From NCBI GenBank assembly GCA_963693315.1, contig OY856186.1, positions 72,306,909 through 72,370,908 on the forward strand: DNA of 64,000 nt. Direction: 5' to 3'. Every line of letters begins with the position of its first letter. Position 1 is the first letter of the stretch. Below are positions 45,656 through 56,148 of the stretch, piece by piece. The notes under the pieces were generated by a model. The model did not search any database. It saw only the letters and a program-made list of their open reading frames with translations, and was not told the origin of the DNA. The stretch is from Diogma glabrata. Lineage: Eukaryota > Arthropoda > Insecta > Diptera > Cylindrotomidae. The translations under genes were made by a program, and so were the position numbers.

Positions 45656-45659
45656 AATG

Positions 45660-46090
45660 AATATGCGTTTTTTTAGTTTTTCACTAGTTTTAACAGACAG
45701 GGTGGCTCGAAATTTGTTAAGAGATTAAGTGACGAGTGAAGTTTAAAGTTAAAATGTACTCGAACGGGTTAATTTATTTTAATACTTTTTCTTTTATTTG
45801 AAAGGTATTTAGTGAGACTTTATAAAAAAATATTACAGTGACATAAAATATTTATATGTTTTAAATGATATTTTTTATTTGTATTTTTTCAAAAATTATT
45901 TTTGTTTCTCTAAGTTTTTTATATTTTAAATGTTTATTACTTACCCAAAACATACAAAAATTACAATCTAAGCCATTTAAAAATATAATTTTTTTTATCA
46001 ATGTAATAATTGTATAAAGCCTTACTTAGTACCTTTCAAACAAAAAAATATTCAAATCGGTCACGTCGTTCGAGCACAATTTAACTTTAA
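45660..46090. mobile_element. GGTGGCTCGAAATTT MITE, left part (split)
   Basis: Begins with TTTTTCACTAGTTTTAACAGACAGGGTGGCTCGAAATTTGTTAAG and continues CTCGAACGGGTTAATTTATTTTAATAC and TTTGAAAGGTATTTAGTGAGACTTTATAAAAA. The inverse modules follow from 46019 (AGCCTTACTTAGTACCTTTCAAACAAAAAAATATTC). It matches the intact copy at 62035-62545, but is interrupted at about 46090 and resumes at 47784. Confidence 0.85.
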
Positions 46091-47783
46091 AATATCAAGA
46101 CTTCGGTCTAGGTTAAGCATTTTGATATAGTTTTCGGCAAAAAACTTTTATGAGGACTTGGTTTTTAGTTTTGGGCAGCGATGTATATCAAACATAACTC
46201 TTTGTTAAAGTACAAGTATTTTTTATCTCTGTTTAAAAATTTATTACAAAACTAACACGAAACATCAATACGTTGCCGGAAAATTATAATCAAAATTCCA
46301 AAAATATTGTTAAATTAAATAAAATCAAACTTTTTCAAAATTCCAAAAATATCCCAAAAATTAAAATAAAATCAAATATTTAAATTTTTTATAAATTCCA
46401 ATAATATTTCAAAAATTCTTAAAATTTCAAACTTTTTCCAAAATTCTAAAAATATTGCAAAAATTATTACAAAATCAAAAATTGAAAATTTTTTCAAAAT
46501 TCCAAAAATTATAATAATATCAAAAATTAAAAATTTTTCAACATTCTAAAAATATTCCAAAAATTCTTACAAAATCAAAAATTAAAACTTTTTCCGAAAT
46601 TCTAAATAGATTGCAAAATACAAAATCAAAAATACAAACTTTTTCAAAATTCCAAAAATATTTCAAAAACTATAACAAATTCAAAAATTTCCATGTCCAA
46701 TTTCATTTTAAATTACATTTACGTTATAAAAACAGCTACATTTTTTTTCCAAAAAATTGGCTAAAAAAATAAATAAAATCTTTTTTTGACACACTTGACA
46801 TTATTTTTTGACAAACTTATAATGCCATAATTCTCTATAATAATAATTAAATATCATGTCATACAAACTATAAATTTTATTTTTTTCTAAAAAAAATTGG
46901 GTAAAAAATAAATAAAAACCTTTTTTTGACAAACTTATAATTCCATAATTCTCAATAATAATAATAAAATTTCATTTCAAAGAAACAATTTTATTTTTTT
47001 CCAAAAAATTGGGTAAAAAACTAAATAAAAATCTTTCTTTTGACACACTTGACACCTTTTTTTTTGACAAACTTATAATGCCATAATTCTCAATAATAAT
47101 AATAAAATTTCATTTCAAACAAACCATTTTGTTTTTTCCAAAAAATTGGGTAAAAAAATAAATAAAAATCTTTCTTTTGACACACTTGACAACATTTTTT
47201 TGACAAACTTATAATGCCATAGTTCTCAATAATAATAATAAAACTTCATTTCAAACAAACAATTAACTTTATTTTTTTTCCAAAAAATTAGGTAGAAAAA
47301 TAAATAAAAATCTTTCTTTTGACACACTTGACAACATTTTTTGGACAAACTTATAATGCAATAATCTAGTTTTTGATCTCACATACCAATCCCGACCATC
47401 AAGATTTCTCCAAATTTAATGTTCCTACTCGTAATCACTTAAAATGAACGTTTTTTAAGCCAAAAATATGAAAATTTGCTATTTTTGACACACATAATGA
47501 TTTTTTTGACACACTTCCGGTACAGTTATCGAACACAGCGTCCTTTCGGACCTGTCCCTTGTGAATACCTATTTTTAGAAACAAAAATTTTTGAAATCCC
47601 TCCAGCGGTTTTCCCTGCAGCGTAGGTAATGACGGCCGGCCGGCCGGCCGGCAGACAGACATACATTTTTTTTTTTTTTGCTTGTTAGAATCAGGAGGTC
47701 CTAAAACGTCGAGAAATGTCAAAAAAAGTGGGGGTAAGAATTTCACTTTGAGCTCACGAATGTAATACTTAGGTCTTTCAGAC
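46090..47783 (-). mobile_element. H-family element, antisense copy inside the MITE
   Basis: From left: ATATCAAGACTTCGGTCTAGGTTAAG, TTTTCGGCAAAAAACTTTTATGAGGAC, the spacer, antisense minisatellite (46290-46700), a five-copy ~138-bp array (46780-47345), GACACACTTCCGG, GGCCGGCCGGCCGGCAGACAGAC, GGAGGTCCTAAAACGTCGAGAAATG and AATACTTAGGTCTTTCAGACCGAAGT. It interrupts the MITE whose ends are at 45660 and 47866. The frame at 47435-47746 is read-through of the conserved left end. Confidence 0.85.
46780..47345 (-). repeat. Five-copy ~138-bp tandem repeat
   Basis: Units of TTTGACACACTTGACA...TTTTTTTGACAAACTTATAATGCCATAATTCTCAATAATAATAATAAAATTTCATTTCAAACAAAC...CCAAAAAATTGGGTAAAAAAATAAATAAAAATC. Unit starts are near 46783, 46919, 47041, 47179 and 47320. 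One unit lacks the GACACACTTGAC block. The three-copy plus-strand version is at 33425-33760. Confidence 0.88.
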
Positions 47784-47866
47784 CGAAGTAACTTTCCTCT
47801 TCTCCAAAATTCTTAACATATTTCGAGCCAGCCTGTGTCAAAACTAGTGGAAAAATAACAAAAATA
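47784..47866. mobile_element. GGTGGCTCGAAATTT MITE, right terminus (split)
   Basis: AACTTTCCTCTTCTCCAAAATTCTTAACATATTTCGAGCCAGCCTGTGTCAAAACTAGTGGAAAA...AAAAAACACATAC completes the MITE of 45660-46090. Its AACTTT repeats the AACTTT left of the H insertion (46080). Confidence 0.85.
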
Positions 47867-49400
47867 AAAAACACATACTAATTTTTTTTACTATCCTACC
47901 GAAATTTCTAAAAAATCGGAAAAGGGCAGGCTTAAATTTCTTATTTTAAGGTCGTCTTGATTCAATTTACCATCTATAGGAGTAATATCGGTTAAATCAT
48001 GTTTTTGACACTTTTTCTTTATTGCACTTGGTAGATAAAACAAATAAAAGTGTTTGTACAATTTTAATGTAAGAAGTAATTTAAAATAGAACTACATACA
48101 TACATACTTAACATCACATCACATCTCATTGTATGTAGTGTATGTATTGTATGTATTGTATGTACTATATGTACTATATGTATTGTATGTTTTGTATGTA
48201 TTGTATTGTTGTGTTTTAAATACATTTTAAATACATAAATAAATTTTAAATACATCACCCCCACATCAAAATTAAAAATAACGCACCATATTTAAGAACA
48301 AATTGGTATATATTTGTTAAAATTCATAAAAATTATAATTAAATCAATAGGATTTCAGTATACTGGAGTAGTTTTTTGCTCAAAATATATCTTAATTGTA
48401 AATTTTTCATTTTTCTTATAAATCTTGCATGATTTTTATTGCGTGTTCCACACACTAATTGCTCCTTTGTATTTTAATTACTGAAGGCTCTCTTATCCAG
48501 CTATTTTTGAAAATTTGAAACAATTTTTTACATGTTTGCAATATTCAATATATTCTGTTGAACTCATTCTTTTTATACATTTGATTTAAATACCAAAAAG
48601 TCGGACTATTCATATTCGATATGGACGAACAAACTCCATCTTTACTACACAATATCGAGTTCTAGGTATCAGAATAAATGCCAGAATCACCAAGTTAACC
48701 CTTAAATTCGATCTAGCGTAGCTAATGTTTGGAAACTACAAAATCGTGTAAGATGGAAACAAATTTACTGTCATCTCTCTATCCAGATTTATCAAATATT
48801 TTCACTTTACCATTCACAAAACGTTTTTTCAATTCGTTGTAATTTTTTATTAGATCTGAATATCGAAAGTAAATTAAATATTCGAGAATTGTGTGCTACC
48901 TACAAGCCCTTCTCATCCATTATTAATTGAAGGACTCTATTCAAAACATGGTTCTCGCAACTAACAAACAGGGTAAATCAAATCCGTTTTCTTTAGATAA
49001 TTTTTGTTACTTTACTACAACTCCAGTTCGTTTTCCAGTGTTAACGATGGTAGCTACAATTATTCTTATTGCTTCCCATATATCAAATTGAATGTATTAA
49101 CTATTCCTTTGGTTATACTCTCTACTTTTAAACGTAACGCATGCAATTTGATCTATTTTCTATTATTTTTCTCTACTCGATATTCAGTGTTTTCTATATG
49201 TTTGCCATATTTTTTTTTTAATTTTTGTTTGCTCAAAACTAGAGTTGTTGCCTATATGTTTGCCAAAACTCAGAAACCCCTCTTCAATTTTAGGTCGATT
49301 TTATGTTTGTCCTTTAAAATTGTTGTTTCTCTCAATGTGGCTATGTAAACATTGGATTAACTGAGGTTGGAACATCTAGACCATTATTCGACAAAATCTT
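47867..49400. other. AT-rich stretch with TGTATGTA simple repeat
   Basis: 48130-48210 is a (TGTATGTAT)n-type simple repeat. The antisense frame with HTIHTIHTLHT at 48064 is that repeat read through. The 114-aa frame at 49004-49348 is hydrophobic and rich in Phe/Leu from T runs, with no recognisable motif. Confidence 0.45.
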
Positions 49401-49419
49401 GCACATTCTCGAAGTTTTC

Positions 49420-49890
49420 GTTGTCAAAACTCGACAAAATTCTCGAATTGAACCTTATGTGGTTTTCGTTTGGTATGTCAGATTTAATCGAAAAAAATCT
49501 AGATTTGGTCACTGAAATTGAAATTAGCAATTTTTTTGTATTTGGTTGTGTGAGTGAAAAAATGACATTATCTCAATTTTAAAATAAAAGATATATGCAA
49601 TTGACAAATTTAAAATGTCGCTTTAATTCGCATTAGTGAAAGGGACTTGCTGTGAAGGGTAAATCTTGCGAAAATTTCAGATTTAAAAAAAAAACTTGGA
49701 AAAAAATCGACTTCTTTTTTATTGGACTTACCAAACGAAAACCACATTAATTTCCAAATACATAGAAGAGGACTTGCTCTGAAGGGTAAATTTTGCGAAT
49801 ATTTCAGATTTAAAAAAAAAACTTGGAAAAAAATCGACTTCTTTTTTATTTGACTTACCAAACGAAAACCACATTAATTTCAAAATACAT
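49420..49890. repeat. 128-bp tandem pair plus inverted arm
   Basis: Two direct units of about 128 bp (49640-49767 and 49768-49895), each with GACTTGCTNTGAAGGGTAAAT, TTTCAGATTTAAAAAAAAAACTTGGAAAAAAATCGACTTC and ACTTACCAAACGAAAACCACATTAATTT. An inverted partial copy lies at 49437-49500 (TTATGTGGTTTTCGTTTGGTATGTCAGATT). Short frames on both strands share WFSFGKS for this reason. Confidence 0.8.
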
Positions 49891-50274
49891 AGAACTATAG
49901 AAGTCAGTAAATTAGCAATCGTTATCTTAGTTTTACTTTAATTTCATTAAAAATATGTCTATATATGTTTCATTAGGTATTTGTATTGTCAATTACTAAA
50001 ATTCCGTGTATTTTTCGATAATTATAAGAAAATTTGAATTTTTGATGTCGAGGTGAGGTTTTTTAATTTTTTTTGTTTATTTTATTAAAATTTTTATTTT
50101 CGTTCATCGAATTTTAATACAGAAAGTAGTTTTGATAAAAAAAGTCAAAAAATTATAACCCAAGTGTATATATGGAATTAGTGTTTAAACCCCAATAGTT
50201 GCGAGTTCACTTGATTATAATTGTTATATTTATGGATATAGGTAGCAGAGGTTAACTACCCCCTACCATTGTTT

Positions 50275-50564
50275 TGATTATGTAAGCATTATGTAAGGTT
50301 ATCTGGGCTGGATACCGCTTTCTCTATCACTGATAGAGTCCGGATCAGGCACCCTGAACAGGTAATGATCAGTAATTTAACGCCTCAAACTATCCAAACC
50401 AGATCAGGCAGCCCTACTAGAACTGGACCAGGACCGGATAAGCTCAAATAGGGCATTTATTAATAAGTAAATGACAAAATGTACAATTTTTGTAAATACA
50501 TTAATTTAAAAATGTCCAATAAATTCGTTTATAAAATATTCTAACTTTATACTTATAGACCAGT
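50275..50564 (+). mobile_element. GATCAGG-rich repeat, copy B, left part
   Basis: GCATTATGTAAGGTTATCTGGGCTGGATACCGCTTTCTCTATCACTGATAGAGTCCGGATCAGGCACCCTGA aligns with 27070-27150 of copy A. Then comes the AT-rich centre (AATGTCCAATAAATTCGTTTATAAAATATTCTAACTTTATAC). It is interrupted at about 50564 by the hairpin element. Confidence 0.8.
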
Positions 50565-51828
50565 GAAAATAGCTTTTTGTGAGGAAAAAATTAGTAACAG
50601 CATGAAAACTATTGGATAAGGAAGCAAATATTGCCCAAATGATGGGAAACATAAATTAAAGGTGATCCGAGTTGCGAGGGCGAAATGGGGTGAGTTTTTA
50701 GGGGTAGAAATTGGTTTTTCACGATTTTCAGCGAAGCTAGACCTTCTATCGAAAAAAGTTTAAAGTAAAAGATGTAGGTAATAAAAAGGTCTATATAAAT
50801 CATTTTGTCACATAACCTAAAATTTGCTGTGAAAATATAAAAAACCGAGAAAAAAGGGTCTTTTCGTTTTTAATTTTTATCTCCCACAAAAATTTTTTTT
50901 TTTTTACACAATTTTTTGGAAACGTACCATATTATGTCCCTAATACGCTGTAATTTTTTGGAATCAAAATATTTATTTTTACGTTTGATTTTGATTTTAA
51001 ACCAAAAAAGTGACCTCATTTTCACGCGAATATTCTCCTGTGCTCTAAAGTCTAAACAGTTTTTTTTAAAAAATCAGTAATCTTTATTTTTGTTGAGAAT
51101 AAGATGGTGTAAAAAAATAAACATTAACATAACATAAACACGAAAACATTTTCCAGGGAATGCGAAAAACTGAATAAACTTGATTTTAAATAGTTATTTT
51201 TCAATGGTTGTTGAAAAATATTCATTATTTCTTAAAATTTACCGTTGAAATCCTTAAAAAATATAAATTTTTTCCATGGTTCATTTTTTTACACCATCTA
51301 AAAGTAGACTTTTCAACAAAAAGGGAGATTACTGGTTTTTAAAAAAAAACTGTTTAGAGCACAGAAGAATTTAAAATCAAAATTTGATTTAAAATCAAAA
51401 TTAAACGTAAAAATAAATATTTTGATTCCAAAAAATTACAGCGTATTAGGGATATAATAAGGTAAGTTTTCACCAAATTGTGTGAAAAAACAAATTTTTT
51501 TGTGGGAGATAAAAATTAAAAACGAAGAGATCTTTTTTTCTTGGTTTTTTCTATTTTCACGGCAAATTTTAGGTTATGTGAAAAAATGACTTATATAAAA
51601 GTTTTAGACCTTTTTATTACCTACAACTTTTAAAAGAAAATCGTGAAAAACCATTTCTACCCCTAAAAGCTCACCCCATTTCACCCTCGTAACTCGGATC
51701 ACCTTTAAGTTATGTTTCCCATCATTTGCGCAATATTTTCTTCCTTATCCAAAAGTTTTCATGCTGTTACTATTTTTTTCCTTTTTTGCCTGTTTTAAGA
51801 TATCTGCACTGGTCTATTACCTATATGT
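50565..51828. mobile_element. Long hairpin element: ~550-bp arms, ~165-bp loop
   Basis: The left arm 50565-51119 begins GACCAGTGAAAATAGC. The right arm 51284-51828 ends GATATCTGCACTGGTC. Pairs include TTGGATAAGGAAGCAAATATTG, GGTGATCCGAGTTGCGAGGGCGAAATGGGGTGAG, CATAACCTAAAATTTGC, TTTTTATCTCCCACAAAAA and AAGATGGTGTAAAAAAAT with their inverses. A few substitutions and one indel (about 30 bp near 51005, left only) separate the arms. TA flanks both ends (TA-GACCAGTG...CACTGGTC-TA), as with Tc1/mariner-like MITEs. It splits the GATCAGG repeat. No coding capacity. Confidence 0.93.
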
Positions 51829-52205
51829 CATCATAACAAAATGCAATAAAGCGATAACTAAAGTATAAATGAAAGTTCGCAAACTGTATACAGTTTGAAG
51901 TTTAACCAAATGATTCAAATGAAATAGGGCTCAGATCAGGACAAATGGGGCATACCTTAATTGAAAAATCAAATATTATTTTAATCCGGCTCAGATCCGG
52001 CATTTACTACTACAGGTGAGATAGGTTTTTGTAGTCCGCCCCGGATCAGGACAAATAGGGCGTGGCCTATTAGTGAAATCATATATGATTTCTGATAGGG
52101 GCCGGATGCAAATGCCCCATTCGGTCTTTTACTTATTACATCCTGGTCCAGGCCGGATCATAATAGGGCATGCCTGAACAAAATGCTAGTCGGGTACAAG
52201 TCCAT
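51829..52205 (+). mobile_element. GATCAGG-rich repeat, copy B, right part
   Basis: Continues copy B: ATTACCTATATGTCATCATAACAAAATGCAATAAAGCGATAACTAAAGTATA. Then come GGCTCAGATCAGGACAAATGGGGC, CATATATGATTTCTGATAGGGGCCGGATG (as at 27447-27475) and the end GGATCATAATAGGGCATGCCTGAACAAAATGCTAGTC (as at 27662-27700). Confidence 0.85.
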
Positions 52206-54293
52206 TCGGCCAAACTTCTTTTGTGCCCTCCACAAGCTTCTTAACCATTATAATTAAGCACACTTATCAAATCATATGTTTGAATTTAGTTAATAAAATG
52301 ATACAATACTCTACAGACTCGATTGTTAAATTTAGGGATTAGCATAGCACTAATATTCTACAATTAGAATAATCATGCAAAAGCTCAGAAACTGAAACCG
52401 TTGATTACATATACTTACAGTAAAATAGCATCGATAACCAACACTATACCAATTGTTGTTTATATAATCCTCTTTTCTGCAATAAAACGTGTTTAATTAT
52501 GTTCTAGAATCCATTTCTTTTAATGTCATCATCAAATATTCTATTTAAAGGCCTCTCTGTAAATTTTTTTTTATTATGTGTCACTTTTTTAACTCTGAAC
52601 GTAGGTATGAAAACCCTTAAACACAAAAGCAAGTGAGTTTCTCAATTTTCATAATATTTTACTTCGAACTTCTGGAAGCTGGCAGATTTTGAATAATTAT
52701 TTGACCTTGTCAATTAACTTTTTGTGTGGCATCCTTGTTGTAAGTTAAGCCATCGCTGAATTTAAATTTTGTTTTTAAATTTAGTTAACTTAAGAATTGC
52801 AAGTTTCACAAAAAGAGCTGTATCACAAACGTGCAAAATATTTCATCAATAATGTCAATATTTTTAGACACACACTTAAAATAGGATGAATCAATATGTA
52901 TTATTGTGAAAAACATGTGCACCTGTTCCGGAAAAATTGTGTTCTGAAAATATGTGCTTGTATTCATGGCTAACTGTTGCCATGTATTTTTTTAGCTCTT
53001 AGTTTAGAAAAAGTTATTACAACACATTTACAAATTACAATTTCGGGAAACCGAATCTTGGGATGCAGAATTACTGTGTGTGTCTTTCAAAAGCATTTCA
53101 AACCAAGTTCCTTTAAATCCGATTACAATCAAAGCTTGAGTTTTGTAAGTGCCTTGCTACGGTGCCGACAGCTACAAATTCGATGACATAACGCTGAAAA
53201 TATCCCGTTCCTGATTTTTTTAAACCCAGATTTTTCCAACTAATTTAAAAACAATGAATTAGCACTGAAAGAATCTACTTTTTCAAGAATTCAATGTTGC
53301 CGATGGCAAGTTTTTTTTACTAATTTTTGAGATCGGAGCAGGCAAAACTACGAAAACATTTTCATTTACGAGAATGACGATTGAATATTTCCGAAACGAT
53401 CTATAAGGTACTGCTCAACCACACGATAAAATATGGCGATTAACAAGCATATTTGAATCACAACGTAATCCACAAATTATTTATAACGGGTTTTCGTCAT
53501 TTTGTGTAAATTTTCCCAATTGATTGTCTTCAAATTCATCGGGTAGGATTGATTCGCATACAAAAAAACTCACGGAACTGAAAATTTGACTTTAAAAGTC
53601 GCCTTTTCAATCAAAGGGAAAAAAACTTCGTCGCTTTCATTTTTTCTTGAATGCACTCACATAAAATTTTTGTTAGATGGACAAATATGAGATATTGATT
53701 TTGTACCAATTACTTAAGATAAAAGTATATTTTGCTACAAGAGACCGAAACACCATTTCACCGTTCACGCCACTCGATAGCTATTTTGCTATTTACAATA
53801 GAACGGAGTGAACCTGCATGAAAACAAATTTGTCATATACTATCGTAGAAAAAAAATTAAAATCAAAAATATATGAAATATTTACATCTTCAACTTCGTT
53901 TGCCAATGCCTAACTTTTATTTTATGTTTTATTTAAGATATTTGAAATCTTTTCTTTAATTTTTTATAATGTTTTCTCGTGAAAATTTTTTGCAATATCA
54001 TAAAAAAGAAAATTTTATACTGCAACAAGACATGTATAAATCTTCGTTGTACTTGATGTATGTATGACAAACTGGACGGTCTCGTTTGTCAATTTCACAT
54101 CGCATCAATTATTCTTTTTAGTCATACCGAAACATTAACAAATGCTTCTTTTGTTTTTTTATGTGTAAGAGAAGCTACGTTGTATTTAAAAACTAACCAT
54201 AAATAATTTTTGTAAGTCGATGTGCTAATTTTTAAGTGTCGATGTGCTAAAAATCATCATAAAACTTGCTTTTTTGGTTCACAACACAAATTC
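52206..54293. other. AT-rich stretch, nothing recognised
   Basis: No coding motif or long repeat supported. Short frames such as 52977-53186 have no recognisable features. Confidence 0.4.
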
Positions 54294-55262
54294 TTTTTTT
54301 TTTTTTTTTTTTTTATACTAAGTTAGACATGTTTAGTGTTAATTTAAATAAATTATAAATTAACGTCTCTGAATATCCGAAGATACCATGCCAACTGTGG
54401 ATTGCGGAAATGGATTATATTTCTTTAAGAAATTGGTGGACATGGACTTTAAAAAGTTGGGGATTAAAATAATCAGGGAAAACCCATAAGGGCAAGGAAT
54501 TCCAAAGATAAGAAACACGGTTGAAAAAATCACGTTGAAAGGCGGCAGTTCTACATTTTGTTATTTGAACGGTGTATGGGTGGGCCATGGCTGATGCTCT
54601 GGTTGAACGAGAAAAAATAGCGGGTTTGGGTAGTATTGATTTGATCTCCTCTGAAGAGTACTCATTCATAATGTATTTGTAAAATATCGTCAAATCAGCG
54701 ATATTTCTTCTATGCTGTAACAAATCAAGCTCGTTTGTAAGATTTGAATTGCCGATCAATTTAATTGCTTTCCGTTGGACAGTGTCTAGACATTTTAAGG
54801 AGGTTGGGTATGCACCTAGACAACGCTGGCGTGATGACATCATCCAAGACCTTCGTGATATAGGATGTCGAAACTGGGGTCAACTGGTCATGGAACGAGA
54901 TGATTGGAAGCTGATTGCACAGACGGCGAAATCCCTCCATGGGATGTAAACGCCAGAGAGAGAGAGAGAGGGTATGCACCACCCCAGATGTGCGAACAGT
55001 TCTCCATGCAGGGGCGAATAAATGATTTATATATTAAAAGAAGCTGTTCGCTATTGAAAAACTTACGACAACGCCCTAGATATCCTAACTTTTGAACTGC
55101 GCTCTTAGCAAGATTGAAAATGTGAGTATTCCATTTCATATCATTTTCAACCTCAACCCCCAAAAGTTTGATAGATTCCTTTTCTTCTAGATCGTTAAAA
55201 TCAATTCTGCTTAAACTTCTTTTGTAATAGTTCCGAGATGTCAATTTCATCTTTGCGGTATT
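54294..55262 (-). pseudogene. Jockey/CR1-like RT C-terminal part, split by an RTE tail
   Basis: Minus-strand relic with the 3' poly(A) as T21 at 54294-54314. Upstream of it the UTR includes GGATATTCAGAGACGTTAAT. The protein segments in order are MKLTSRNYYKRSLSRIDF, KLLGVEVENDMKWNTHI and YKSFIRPCMENCSHIWGGA. After the interruption come YPTSLKCLDTVQRKAIKLIG, LLQHRRNIADLTIFYKYIMN and YLWNSLPLWVF...FNPQLFKVHVHQFLKEI, stop at 54415. This is the C-terminal region after the catalytic core of Jockey/CR1-group RTs. The two open pieces are in the same reading sense and join in frame across the duplicated target. The copy is 5'-truncated near 55262. Confidence 0.92.
54817..54969 (+). mobile_element. 153-bp RTE 3' tail insertion with (AG)n end
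   Basis: The direct repeat GGGTATGCACC flanks it (54806-54816 and 54970-54980), a target duplication. The insert encodes RQRWRDDIIQDLRDIGCRNW, then GQLVMERDDWKLIAQTAKSLHGM and a stop at 54947-54949, the extreme C-terminus of an RTE-type RT. Then come ACGCC and (AG)n at 54955-54969. The tail differs from the poly(A) tail of the RTE at 18425-21767, so it is another subfamily. Confidence 0.93.
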
Positions 55263-55419
55263 TCAAACAGAATTAAATGGCTGAGAGGCAATACAAACCT
55301 TTCTCGGAGCAAGGACAGTATTTTCTTAACGCTATATCAGTCGGATCTAAGTTAATCCATATTAAATATAAAATAAATATTAAAAGAGAATGAGATAAAT
55401 TGAAATTTTCTTATTTCTT

Positions 55420-55790
55420 ATTCTCGTTTTCTAGATTTATAAATGTTTTTTTTTTCTTTTTTATTGAATTTTATTTTTTTTTCGGTTTCTAACAGTAAGT
55501 GTGGTGGTATCTAAGTAAAGATTTTGTTGTATTTTCAAGTAAAATAAAAACAATTGTTTTTGTTATATTTGATTTTTGTGTTTTTGTTTATACTTTTTAA
55601 AAAAGAAAACGCAATTGATAGTATGATTAACCAATGTATTGTTGAAATTAATGATAATATATTATAAATAATTTTATTCTCGTTCTCTTGATTCATATTT
55701 CGGTTTTTTCATTTTTATTGAATTTGATGATTTTCTCAGTTAATAACAGTGTGTAAGTGTGGTAAATTAAGTAAAGATTTTGTTGTATTT
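55420..55790. repeat. Tandem duplication (~255 bp), imperfect
   Basis: TTCTCGTTTTCTAGATT...TTTTTATTGAATTTT...TAACAGTAAGTGTGG...TAAGTAAAGATTTTGTTGTATTTT (55420-55540) recurs at 55676-55790 as TTCTCGTTCTCTTGATT...TTTTTATTGAATTTG...TAACAGTGTGTAAGTGTGG...TAAGTAAAGATTTTGTTGTATTT. The second unit is cut by the MITE at 55792. Confidence 0.75.
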
Positions 55791-55791
55791 A

Positions 55792-56145
55792 GGCTTTGTG
55801 CGAACTCACAAATATTAGACAGAACAAAGTTTTTGGTGAAGGAGAAATTCAAAAAAACAAAATTTTGACATAAGGTGGAAAACTTTTTAATTTTTATGTT
55901 TGTTGTTAATAAATATATATAAAATATATACTAATATAAATATGATTTTGGCTCTTAAAAAAACTTCGAAAATGAATTGTTGTTCCTTCTGAAATAATTT
56001 GTTATGCCTACTGTCACAATTTGATGATGCTAAAAAGCTATACCAAATTTTGACGTTTCGTTATGGTGAATATAAATTCCAAAAGACAAAATCTTGACAA
56101 TTAATAGTTGTCATCTGTCATTATTTCGTGAATTCGCACAAAGCC
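55792..56145. mobile_element. PIF/Harbinger-like MITE, 354 bp
   Basis: Terminal inverted repeats GGCTTTGTGCGAACTCAC and GTGAATTCGCACAAAGCC (one mismatch), flanked by TTA on both sides (55789-55791 and 56146-56148). A TTA target and GG-starting ends suit PIF/Harbinger-type MITEs. The interior is AT-rich, with AAAATTTTGACATAAGG and AAATCTTGACA. It interrupts the duplication at 55790. No coding capacity. Confidence 0.75.
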
Positions 56146-56148
56146 TTA

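Noticed and set aside
54749..55095. Plus-strand 66-aa and 63-aa frames as separate genes
   Set aside because: The first is the RTE tail plus flanking antisense sequence; the second is a shadow of the minus-strand Jockey/CR1-like relic.
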